DNA of 12,983 nt from Bifidobacterium breve (lineage in GTDB: Bacteria; Bacteroidota; Bacteroidia; Chitinophagales; Chitinophagaceae): positions 1 through 12,983 of the forward strand of contig CALPJR020000012.1 of assembly GCA_943323935.2 (NCBI GenBank), in the 5' to 3' direction. The notes beneath the pieces were generated by a model. The model saw only the letters and a program-made list of their open reading frames with translations, ran no database searches and was not told the DNA's origin. A program made the position numbers and the translations under genes. Position 1 is the stretch's first letter, and the number at the start of each line of letters is the position of its first letter. Positions 1 to 6,206 of the stretch are shown piece by piece.

Positions 1-110
1 AAAACAGGCCAAAAATTAGCCAGATCGGTTATTTGAAGGATAGCAGCGCCAAAAATGGCAATTAAACTCAGCCAAAAACGAAACTTGATAATGATATTGT
101 AAAAGCCCAT
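1..110 (-). CDS. N-terminal fragment of an unidentified membrane protein
   Basis: Reading leftwards from an ATG at 110 gives 36 codons without a stop, running off the window edge. The peptide begins MGFYNIIIKFRFWLSLIAIF and continues GAAILQITDLANFWPV. A basic patch (K9, R11) followed by about 14 hydrophobic residues looks like a signal anchor or first transmembrane helix. The frame is closed upstream by a TAA at 144-146 with no other usual start codon between, so the start choice is forced if the gene is real. There is no clear Shine-Dalgarno, which is normal for Bacteroidota. A TATAAT-like element lies about 30 nt upstream. The family cannot be named from 36 residues. Confidence is moderate because the fragment is short. 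Confidence 0.45.
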   Translation of the reverse strand, partial: MGFYNIIIKFRFWLSLIAIFGAAILQITDLANFWPV

Positions 111-138
111 AATGATGTCGATTTGAGCTGTGAAGATA

Positions 139-148
139 CCAAATTATA
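139..148 (-). promoter_or_regulatory. Possible -7/-10 element for the left-edge gene
   Basis: The minus strand reads TATAATTTGG, about 29 nt upstream of the ATG at 110. It resembles the Bacteroidota -7 box (TAnnTTTG, here with one extra base in the spacer) and also contains a plain TATAAT. I see no convincing -33 TTTG at the right distance. This is a weak call based on one short match. Confidence 0.25.
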
Positions 149-219
149 GCATAATAAAGAGCCGGATGGATAAAGTATGGATGCTTAAAAAAGAATAGTT
201 ATTTTTGCCCTCCTTAATG

Positions 220-232
220 GGTCATTATGACC
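220..232. repeat. 13-nt perfect palindrome upstream of the tRNA
   Basis: GGTCAT-T-ATGACC is a 6-bp perfect inverted repeat around one central base, ending 30 nt before the tRNA. It sits where a tRNA promoter or operator would lie, but I see no clear -33/-7 pair around it. It could be a protein-binding site or chance. The same GTCAT/ATGAC arms recur as a small stem at 505-521. The rest of 111-262 shows nothing further that I can support. Confidence 0.3.
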
Positions 233-262
233 TAGTTAAGACTCGGATCCTCGTGATTCGAT

Positions 263-334
263 GGTCCCGTAGTTCAATGGATAGAATAGGTGTTTCCTAA
301 ACACTAGATCCAAGTTCGATTCTTGGCGAGACCA
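263..334 (+). tRNA. tRNA-Arg (anticodon CCT)
   Basis: The 72-nt cloverleaf folds cleanly: acceptor 263-269 with 327-333, D stem GTTC/GAAT, anticodon stem GGTGT/ACACT around loop TTCCTAA (anticodon CCT, decoding AGG), and T stem CCAAG/CTTGG with loop TTCGATT. The discriminator base is A334. CCA is not encoded, so it would be added after transcription. One flaw is seen in the acceptor stem: position 5 is C and position 68 is A, a C-A mismatch where a T-A pair would be expected. The gene stands alone and is followed six bases later by a hairpin terminator. Confidence 0.95.
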
Positions 335-339
335 CAAAG

Positions 340-370
340 CCTCAACACGAAGTGTTGGGGTTTTATTTTT
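340..370 (+). terminator. Intrinsic terminator of the tRNA-Arg gene
   Basis: A 9-bp stem (CCTCAACAC with GTGTTGGGG, one T-G wobble) closes a GAA triloop at 349-351 and is followed directly by TTTTATTTTT. The wobble pair is valid in plus-strand RNA only, which fits termination of the tRNA transcript. The last two stem bases (359-360) can alternatively start the longer inverted repeat 359-423. Confidence 0.75.
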
Positions 371-528
371 GCGAAGACGCGAGTCAAGCTTGCTTGAATG
401 AGCGGATGAGCAGAAATAAAACCAGCAACGACCGAAGGTTGTTGCGGAGGGTTTGGGTAAGTTCAATACGTAAGCAGACAGTACGAGCGAAGCGAGTACT
501 GGCAGTCATGGTTTTAATGACGGCAGTC
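359..528 (+). ncRNA. Cluster of stem-loops; candidate structured RNA or palindromic repeat element
   Basis: This stretch has no credible gene but is packed with inverted repeats. Arms 359-372 and 410-423 form a 14-bp stem with one T-G wobble. Inside it are a 5x5 purine-rich internal loop, a CGC/GCG helix (378-380/402-404) and TCAAG/CTTGA (384-388/393-397). Next comes a 9-bp stem 425-433/437-445 with a GAA loop and one G-T wobble. Then 479-484/496-501 (CAGTAC/GTACTG) continues through tandem G-A pairs into GC-GAA-GC. A small stem 505-509/517-521 ends the set, flanked by two GGCAGTC direct repeats (501-507, 522-528). The wobbles are G-U only in plus-sense RNA. AAACC at 419-423 could instead pair with GGTTT at 450-454. 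It may be an RNA, a dispersed palindromic repeat, or decayed DNA; none is proven. Confidence 0.4.
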
Positions 529-530
529 TT

Positions 531-562
531 AAAATAAAACGACCAGTCTTTCGACCGGTCGT
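531..562 (-). terminator. Intrinsic terminator of the SusC-to-GH16 operon
   Basis: On the minus strand a 10-bp stem (ACGACCGGTC with GACTGGTCGT, one G-U) closes a GAAA tetraloop and is followed by TTTATTTT. The same pair would be an A-C mismatch on the plus strand, so the signal points leftwards and ends the operon 28 nt after the GH16 stop codon. It also shields the operon from the tRNA region. Confidence 0.85.
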
Positions 563-590
563 TAGAGGGGGATTTTTATTAATGGATTTA

Positions 591-1607
591 TTATTGATAC
601 ACTCTTACGTAATCAATTTCGAATGTGGTACTTGTAAATGATGGATCGATAGGTCCACCCAAATTGCCACCCATTGCAATGTTTAAAATCATGAAGAAGT
701 TTTGATTGTATGGGATGGATGGACTGTTTGGAAGTGTGTGAAATAATTTATCGTCTACAAAAATTTGCATCGATGCAGGTGTCCATTCTAATTTATACAC
801 ATGAAATTCGGTTGTTGCAGTTGGAACCATTGTCGTGGCCACTTTAGCATTACCTCCAAAGTATACAGGATAATGAAATGCAGAAATAATTTTATTTAAA
901 TCTCTACCTACATGCTCCATGATATCTATCTCGCCACAAGCAGGCCATGAAACTGTATTAATATTATCTCCTAACATCCAAATTGCAGGCCATGTTCCAA
1001 CACCTGCTGGTATTTTGGCACGCACTTCTACTTTACCATATTTGAAGGAATACTTGCCTTTGCTTAATAAACGTGCAGACGTGTATTGACTAGATGAAAA
1101 TGCTTCTTTCTTAGCCACAATTTTCAAAGTACCATCTGTCACGTAGGAATTATCTCTACGATCTGTATAATACTGCGATTCATTGTTGCCCCAACCACTT
1201 GCGCCTAAATCATAGCCCCATTTATTACTATTGGGTGCGCCTGGCGTATCAAATTCGTCGGACCAAACTAAAGCCATAGCAACAGTCACAGCAATATCAA
1301 TAGATTTTGATATGGTTGCGCCAGAGCTACTTTTAGCTGTCACTTTCACCGTGTAATTTCCAGAGCTTGTGTATTTATGCTGAACAGACCCAGAAGATAT
1401 GGTTTCAAAAACACCATTTCCAAAATCATATTCATAGTTTGCTGCATTCGTTGCAGATGATACAAAGGAAACATTACCACTTTTGTCTGGATTCACAGTC
1501 GCATTAACCACCAAATTAGATGGAGTTAAAGCGGGGGGCGTACCCCCGCTCTTATTACATGAAAGCAATCCCAAGCTTATTAAACACAAAAATATACCTA
1601 CTCTCAT
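591..1607 (-). CDS. Surface lipoprotein PKD-GH16 endo-beta-1,3-glucanase (laminarinase type)
   Basis: Last gene of the operon, 7 nt after the preceding stop. Residues 1-16 are a signal peptide with lipobox LLSC, so Cys17 is the lipid-bearing residue. Residues about 30-110 form a PKD-like domain (YDFGNG, then YTVKVTAKS). The GH16 domain runs about 113-338. It shows WSDEFD, the laminarinase-type GWGNNESQYYT, WPAIWML and the catalytic GEIDIMEHVG: nucleophile E226, D228 and acid/base E231, with the extra residue of the E-x-D-x-x-E form that separates laminarinases from lichenases. It ends FEIDYVRVYQ, the usual C-terminus, so the domain is complete. The expected reaction is endo-hydrolysis of beta-1,3-glucan such as laminarin, possibly mixed-linkage glucan too, probably at the outer cell surface. 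Codons 20-26 form a striking GC-rich hairpin. Confidence 0.93.
   Translation of the reverse strand: MRVGIFLCLISLGLLSCNKSGGTPPALTPSNLVVNATVNPDKSGNVSFVSSATNAANYEYDFGNGVFETISSGSVQHKYTSSGNYTVKVTAKSSSGATISKSIDIAVTVAMALVWSDEFDTPGAPNSNKWGYDLGASGWGNNESQYYTDRRDNSYVTDGTLKIVAKKEAFSSSQYTSARLLSKGKYSFKYGKVEVRAKIPAGVGTWPAIWMLGDNINTVSWPACGEIDIMEHVGRDLNKIISAFHYPVYFGGNAKVATTMVPTATTEFHVYKLEWTPASMQIFVDDKLFHTLPNSPSIPYNQNFFMILNIAMGGNLGGPIDPSFTSTTFEIDYVRVYQ
1530..1550 (-). repeat. GC-rich perfect hairpin inside the GH16 linker
   Basis: An 8-bp perfect stem (AGCGGGGG with CCCCCGCT as read on one strand) closes a 5-nt loop. It occupies exactly codons 20-26 of the GH16 gene (S-G-G-T-P-P-A), three residues after the lipid-bearing Cys17. 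The codons GGG, CCC, CCC and ACG are unlike the AT-rich usage around them. In the mRNA it starts 58 nt after the ATG. Confidence 0.6.
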
Positions 1608-1614
1608 TTAATAT

Positions 1615-2532
1615 TTATTTTACTTTAAACATTTGATACCATGCGTTTCCGTCAACACCAATAGTTCTTAAAGTCATAGTAGTACTAGTAAGTGATATGA
1701 TTTCATACATATTACTTCCGGCACCAACCATCACTAAACCATTACCTGGCACTGAGAATTGAATTCTTGTAGAAACTGCAGCTGTACTGTTCGAAGTTGC
1801 ATTCATGAAAGAAAGTCGCTTAACACCTAAAGTTGTAATAGGAAATTGACCTTCTCCACCAGTTAAACCATAATAAGCAACTGCAGCACCTAACACAAAT
1901 GTATTGCCTTTATTATCTAAATCCATCGACACATTGTTATTAGCGTCTTTAGAGAAAGTAATTTCATCATCATAAAATCCATCAGCAGCTCTATCATTAG
2001 GACCAGCAGCATACCAACTAGCAAAGAATGATTCATTCGCACCTTGATTAGGACCAGGGCCTACACCAAAATGACCAGGGGCGTTTTTATCAGCAATCCA
2101 AACTTTAGATGAAGCACCAGTTAAATTAGTAAGGATGGCAGTTGGGATTTCAAAAGCAACATACACTGTTACAGCCTTACTGATTGTTGAAATAATACCG
2201 CCCGTGCCAATTGCGTTTACCGTGATGGTATACTTTTTAACACCTGGAGTCGTATACTTATAAGTAATCTTACCAGAAGGTACTAATGCAGTATTACCGT
2301 CACCAAAGTCAACATTGTATGTAATTGCATTGGTCGCAGTTATATTGATTGCAACGGCTCCAGTACCATTACCAGTTGGATTGGCATTGTCTACACCAAC
2401 AACAGTTGTTGTTAATGCTAAGCCAGAAGGTGTTTTCATTGCACCGAAAGAATATTCTTCTTTCTTACAACCTGTAATACTAAGTACTACAAGTAGAGAA
2501 AACAACCCAATTATTTTATGTAAATTTTTCAT
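1615..2532 (-). CDS. PKD-containing lipoprotein, probable surface glycan-binding protein
   Basis: This 305-aa protein has a signal peptide ending in lipobox ITGC (Cys22, followed by KKEE). Residues about 36-126 are a PKD-like beta-sandwich (YNVDFGDGNT, then YTITVNAIG). Residues 129-305 form a second, beta-rich part with no catalytic motif that I recognise. Its most distinctive stretch is SSKVWIADKNAPGHFGVGPG (142-161). W145, W173, Y174 and F187 are aromatic residues that could stack on sugar rings. It sits in the SusE/F-like slot between SusCD and the GH16 enzyme, 17 nt after the previous stop, which suggests a surface glycan-binding protein that holds the same beta-glucan. The binding role is inferred from position and architecture. 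I cannot name the family of the C-terminal part. Confidence 0.8.
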   Translation of the reverse strand: MKNLHKIIGLFSLLVVLSITGCKKEEYSFGAMKTPSGLALTTTVVGVDNANPTGNGTGAVAINITATNAITYNVDFGDGNTALVPSGKITYKYTTPGVKKYTITVNAIGTGGIISTISKAVTVYVAFEIPTAILTNLTGASSKVWIADKNAPGHFGVGPGPNQGANESFFASWYAAGPNDRAADGFYDDEITFSKDANNNVSMDLDNKGNTFVLGAAVAYYGLTGGEGQFPITTLGVKRLSFMNATSNSTAAVSTRIQFSVPGNGLVMVGAGSNMYEIISLTSTTMTLRTIGVDGNAWYQMFKVK

Positions 2533-2549
2533 TGCTTACTATTTAAAAA

Positions 2550-4649
2550 TTAATTAAGTTTTATATCGTCAAAGTAAAAGGTGAAATTAGCTGAGCCATC
2601 ACCCACTGTTCCTAAATCAAAGATCAATACAATTTTTTGATAAGAATTAGAAGTACTAATTGCGCTGTAGTCGAAAGTGATTTCTTCCCACTCATTTGCT
2701 TTAGTCGTTGCTACTTCTTTATCAAAAGCAATATTTCCATCAGTTAAGTTTTCCACTTTTAATAAAAGCTTCGCACCTACTCTTGGAGAATATACTTTAA
2801 CCTTAAAAGTTTTATTCGTAGAAAAATCTATGCGGCTATCTAAAGTGATATAACTACCGCCCCAAGATTGCCCAGCACCCTTCACCATTTTAGCTACTTT
2901 GGCACTGGTGTTGATTGAACCGCTAGCAGGATTGTTTACGATTGTAACATTACCACCATCAAAATTCGTAAATGCATAATTGATTGTGGATGATTCAAAA
3001 GTCAATGGTAATACAAGCGCGTTTGCGTTTGCAGGAACACCAAATTCAACATCATCCCAATAGAATACTTTGCCTGAACCAGCATTACCAAAATCAAAGA
3101 AGATAGAAGCTTTGTCAAAAGTGTATGCTGTATTTAATGCAGCAGTACCTGTTGCTTGATTGCTAAAATCAAACACCATCGTCTCCCACTCATTCGCTTT
3201 AGTCGTTAAGACATCCGTTTCAACAGATTTATTAGGATCTGTTTTATCTTCAATTTTAAGTTTAACCTTGATACCAACTGCTGGAGAATATACTCTTACG
3301 CTCATAGTGGTTGCAGAAGATGTAATTGGAATTTTGCTAGCAAAACCAGCAGGCGTTCCAATGGTCGTACCAGCCCAAGTTTCAGCACCATTAACTTTCG
3401 TTGTCTTCTTTACTTTATTTGAACTTGAAGTTGGATCAACTGCATCTACTGTGCTGTTATTACCAAAATCAGTCATTGTGTAGTTCACAGTTGTTGCATC
3501 AAACGTAACTGGTAGATTGATTTGAGATAAAACAACAGCTGCTGGTTTCATCATCACATCATCACAATAGAACACTTTACCAGAGCCACCATTACCAAAA
3601 TCAAAGAAGATAGATGCCTTATCATAATTGTTTGCATAGTTCACTGCTGGTGTACCTGCAGATTGATTAGCAAAGTTAAATTCTAGTACTTCCCAAGCAT
3701 TTGCTACAGTGGTTACAGCATCTGTTTCCACCGCAATACTTCCGTTGTTATGGTCTTCTACTTTTAATTTAACTGTAATACCTGCTGCTGGAGAATACAC
3801 TCTTGCTTGCATACTAGATGCGCCAGATTTAAGTGGGATAGCTTTTGCTAAACCCAATGCAGTGCTCATTGTAGTTCCTGCCCAAACCTCAGCTCCTGCA
3901 GTCTTCACTACTTTCATTACTTTATTAGCAGCATCCGCCGGATCTGCAGCAATTGAACTTGCAGCACCACCAAAGTCACCAAAAGTATAATCATAGTTTA
4001 CATCATCAAAGCCAATTGGTAAATCGATTTGCTTACCTACTTTAATTGTCTTAACCACTTGTGAACTTGCAGCGCCACCGCTTAATGCAACTACTTTCAC
4101 ATCATATGTTCCAGCTTTTGCATAAGTATAAGTGATAGGCTGACCTTCGATGAATGTTTTAAAAGGGATAGGTGTTACATTGTTAGAATCTCCAAAAAAT
4201 ACTTTGTAATATGTTTCATATAAAGCAGTTGCATCCACTGTTAATGCTAAACCATTCTGCGCTAAAGTCATTTTTAAATCTTCTGGTGCTCTAAATGAAA
4301 CTGTTAAGTCTTGAGTAGCCTCAGTCTTAACCCCCAAGCTATTGTACCCTACAATTTTAACTTTGTAAACACCTTCAGCGTATTGGTGCACTGTATTTTT
4401 ACCTGGTAATACTTTAACTGGAGTAGTTGTATTATCACCATAATAAACTTCAAAAGAAGTAACGCCTTCGCCGTTAGGTGTAATTGTTACTACACCAGTG
4501 TTGTCTTGAGTGATATCATATAAGGCAGTTAATTTAGCCGAGCTAGATACACTATTTAAAAATGATACGTCATTAAATAAGTCTTTTTGGCAACCAGCTA
4601 AAAATAATAGCGAGCAAAAAAGACCAATTATTAATTTATTTGTTTTCAT
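2550..4649 (-). CDS. Lipoprotein with two PKD-like domains and three repeated beta-rich modules, probable glycan-binding protein
   Basis: This 699-aa protein starts with a signal peptide and lipobox LAGC (Cys20). Residues about 36-118 and 121-204 look like two PKD-type domains (FEVYYGDN; YKVFFGDSN). Three homologous modules of about 160 residues follow: 207-368, 376-537 and 544-699. Each has the order LP-x-x-F...NY-x-x-x-(D/N)F, then W-(A/G)-G, VYSP, K-(L/V)-x-(I/V)-E, a W-E strand, (F/V)DFGN-like and finally Y-x-DD. The pattern suggests CBM-like beta-sandwiches of the kind appended to beta-glucanases. Lying directly after SusD (23 nt gap), it occupies the place of the main surface glycan-binding protein of a PUL. 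No catalytic motif was seen. Module 1 has YCDD where modules 2 and 3 have YWDD and YFDD. The function is inferred; the reading frame itself is secure. Confidence 0.85.
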   Translation of the reverse strand: MKTNKLIIGLFCSLLFLAGCQKDLFNDVSFLNSVSSSAKLTALYDITQDNTGVVTITPNGEGVTSFEVYYGDNTTTPVKVLPGKNTVHQYAEGVYKVKIVGYNSLGVKTEATQDLTVSFRAPEDLKMTLAQNGLALTVDATALYETYYKVFFGDSNNVTPIPFKTFIEGQPITYTYAKAGTYDVKVVALSGGAASSQVVKTIKVGKQIDLPIGFDDVNYDYTFGDFGGAASSIAADPADAANKVMKVVKTAGAEVWAGTTMSTALGLAKAIPLKSGASSMQARVYSPAAGITVKLKVEDHNNGSIAVETDAVTTVANAWEVLEFNFANQSAGTPAVNYANNYDKASIFFDFGNGGSGKVFYCDDVMMKPAAVVLSQINLPVTFDATTVNYTMTDFGNNSTVDAVDPTSSSNKVKKTTKVNGAETWAGTTIGTPAGFASKIPITSSATTMSVRVYSPAVGIKVKLKIEDKTDPNKSVETDVLTTKANEWETMVFDFSNQATGTAALNTAYTFDKASIFFDFGNAGSGKVFYWDDVEFGVPANANALVLPLTFESSTINYAFTNFDGGNVTIVNNPASGSINTSAKVAKMVKGAGQSWGGSYITLDSRIDFSTNKTFKVKVYSPRVGAKLLLKVENLTDGNIAFDKEVATTKANEWEEITFDYSAISTSNSYQKIVLIFDLGTVGDGSANFTFYFDDIKLN
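2553..4031 (-). repeat. Three tandem coding repeats of about 0.48 kb
   Basis: The modules of the 699-aa lipoprotein lie at 4031-3546, 3524-3039 and 3020-2553. The first two are clearly close at DNA level too. For example ACCAAAATCAAAGAAGATAG occurs in both, at about 3089 and 3596. The third is more diverged. This fits duplication of an ancestral module followed by a later duplication giving modules 1 and 2. Such repeats are also sites for recombination and for assembly errors. Confidence 0.8.
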
Positions 4650-4672
4650 TATATTCTATTTAATTAATGATT

Positions 4673-6196
4673 TTAGTAACCATTGTTTTGAGGAATACCA
4701 GAGATATCTATTTCTGTTTGAGGAATAGGGAAAAGTTCGTGTTTACCTACTATAAATTTAGAACCTAAAGTAGCACTTGCTTTTCCTGTTCTAACAAGGT
4801 CGAAGAAACGATCTCCTTCCATTGCTAATTCTAAACGACGTTCCAATAAAATGTCATTATAAAGTGTCGTACCAGAAGAACTGATGTCATGGTTGTTATC
4901 CCCAAAAGCCCTGCGACGTACCAAGTTCAAATAGGTTTTAGCTTTTGTTTCATTAGCAGTTGTTGCTTTCGCATTTGCCTCTGCAGCCATTAATAAAACA
5001 TCTGAATAACGAATAATTCTAAAATTGTTTAGATAGTTTAATTCAATTTGACCAGAAGTTTGTCCTTTTCTAGGTAAGTACTTTTGGTTGTATAAACCAG
5101 TATTCTTGTAAGGTGCCACTTGGTAGCTAATACCATAAGAAGGATTAGCAGCCTTATATGCTTCAATGTCTAATACGGTTACATTTTTACGTTGGTCACC
5201 AGCTTGATAAGCATTTGCTAAATTAGCCGTTGGTAAATTTGTACTCCAACCTGCAGCATAAGGCATATCGGAAGATCCATTAAGACCTCTGATACCACAT
5301 TGTTGTACTGCATAATTGCCTTGGCCTCTTGTTGCACCACCCCAGTTATAATAAGGAGAAGTGTTTGAATATTGAATTTCAAAAACAGACTCAGGACCAT
5401 TTTCACCACTCAATAAAAATATTGAACCATAGTTGCTTACTAATGAGAAAGCATTTGAACTAATCACCCCTTCTAATGTGGTAGCAGCTAAGTCAAACTT
5501 ATTTTGATATAAGTAAACTTTACCTAAAAGTGCTTGAGCAGCAAATTTAGTAATTCTTCCTTTTTCATTTTGAACACCTGGAAGCGCTGCGATCGCTGCA
5601 GTTAAATCTGCTTCGATCTGCTTATATACATCTGCTTTAGGCGCTCTTTTTAAAGATTTAGAATCAGAAAGAGAAAGACGTCTGTCTGTGAACAAAGGCA
5701 CATCACCAAACATTTTAACCAATGTAAAATAATAGTACCCTCTTAAGAAAAGTGTTTCACCAAATAAAGCATCTTTACCAGCAAAGTTTACTGCAACGCC
5801 AGCAGGATTTGCTGCCTTGTATTGATTGATATAATTGGCTCTATTGATACCTTCATATGCAGACTGCCAGATTTCAGTCAATTGTGTATTCACGGCATTG
5901 TGTGTATAGTCATCAATTTGTTGAAGCGACAATACATCAGAAGCATTTTCGCCACCAGAAACTGCATTATCAGATGCAATTTCACCAATAGGAACAACTT
6001 GATTGATCCATTGTAATGGTGTGTAAACACTCACCACCATCGATCTATAGTCCGACTCGGATTTTAAATAATCTTGGTCAGTAATTTTAAATTCTTCGTG
6101 TGGATTGTAGTCCACAAATTTTGTGCATGATTCAAGACTGCAAAAAGTAACAATCAGGAAAAGCAATTTTAAATAATTTTTCATAATAATATTCAT
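4673..6196 (-). CDS. susD: SusD/RagB-family outer-membrane lipoprotein
   Basis: This 507-aa protein is the glycan-binding lid of a SusCD transporter. Lipobox LESC places the lipid on Cys24. The N-terminal region has EIWQSAYEGINRANYI and FLRGYYYFTLVKMFGDVPL (150-168), typical of SusD. A TPR-like stretch lies at 214-246. The C-terminal signatures are RYSDVLLMAAEANA, ERRLELAMEGDRFFDLVRTG (452-471) and the ending ELFPIPQTEIDISG. Length and motif order are normal for the family. The gene begins 10 nt after the SusC stop. A second ATG at 6184 (MKNYLKLL) gives an equally good signal peptide, so the true start may be four codons later. The symbol marks family membership; the substrate is probably beta-glucan, judged from the GH16 partner, and not starch. 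Confidence 0.95.
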   Translation of the reverse strand: MNIIMKNYLKLLFLIVTFCSLESCTKFVDYNPHEEFKITDQDYLKSESDYRSMVVSVYTPLQWINQVVPIGEIASDNAVSGGENASDVLSLQQIDDYTHNAVNTQLTEIWQSAYEGINRANYINQYKAANPAGVAVNFAGKDALFGETLFLRGYYYFTLVKMFGDVPLFTDRRLSLSDSKSLKRAPKADVYKQIEADLTAAIAALPGVQNEKGRITKFAAQALLGKVYLYQNKFDLAATTLEGVISSNAFSLVSNYGSIFLLSGENGPESVFEIQYSNTSPYYNWGGATRGQGNYAVQQCGIRGLNGSSDMPYAAGWSTNLPTANLANAYQAGDQRKNVTVLDIEAYKAANPSYGISYQVAPYKNTGLYNQKYLPRKGQTSGQIELNYLNNFRIIRYSDVLLMAAEANAKATTANETKAKTYLNLVRRRAFGDNNHDISSSGTTLYNDILLERRLELAMEGDRFFDLVRTGKASATLGSKFIVGKHELFPIPQTEIDISGIPQNNGY

Positions 6197-6206
6197 TTAA
6201 GCAGAT

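Noticed and set aside
236..466. 76-codon minus-strand open frame covering the tRNA
   Set aside because: It is the antisense of tRNA-Arg and its terminator. The peptide (SRQESNLDL and so on) is a known type of spurious translation across tRNA genes.
263..528. tRNA-Arg as the attachment site of an integrated element
   Set aside because: No integrase gene and no second copy of the tRNA 3' end was found in the window, and the neighbouring operon looks like a normal chromosomal PUL.
352..537. 61-codon plus-strand open frame after the tRNA
   Set aside because: It lies wholly inside the hairpin cluster, begins in the tRNA terminator, is Arg-rich without any domain pattern and is better explained by RNA or DNA structure.
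3160..3990. Two plus-strand open frames (3160-3483, 3709-3990) with similar peptides
   Set aside because: They are antisense shadows of modules 1 and 2 of the 699-aa lipoprotein; their similarity only reflects the coding repeat.
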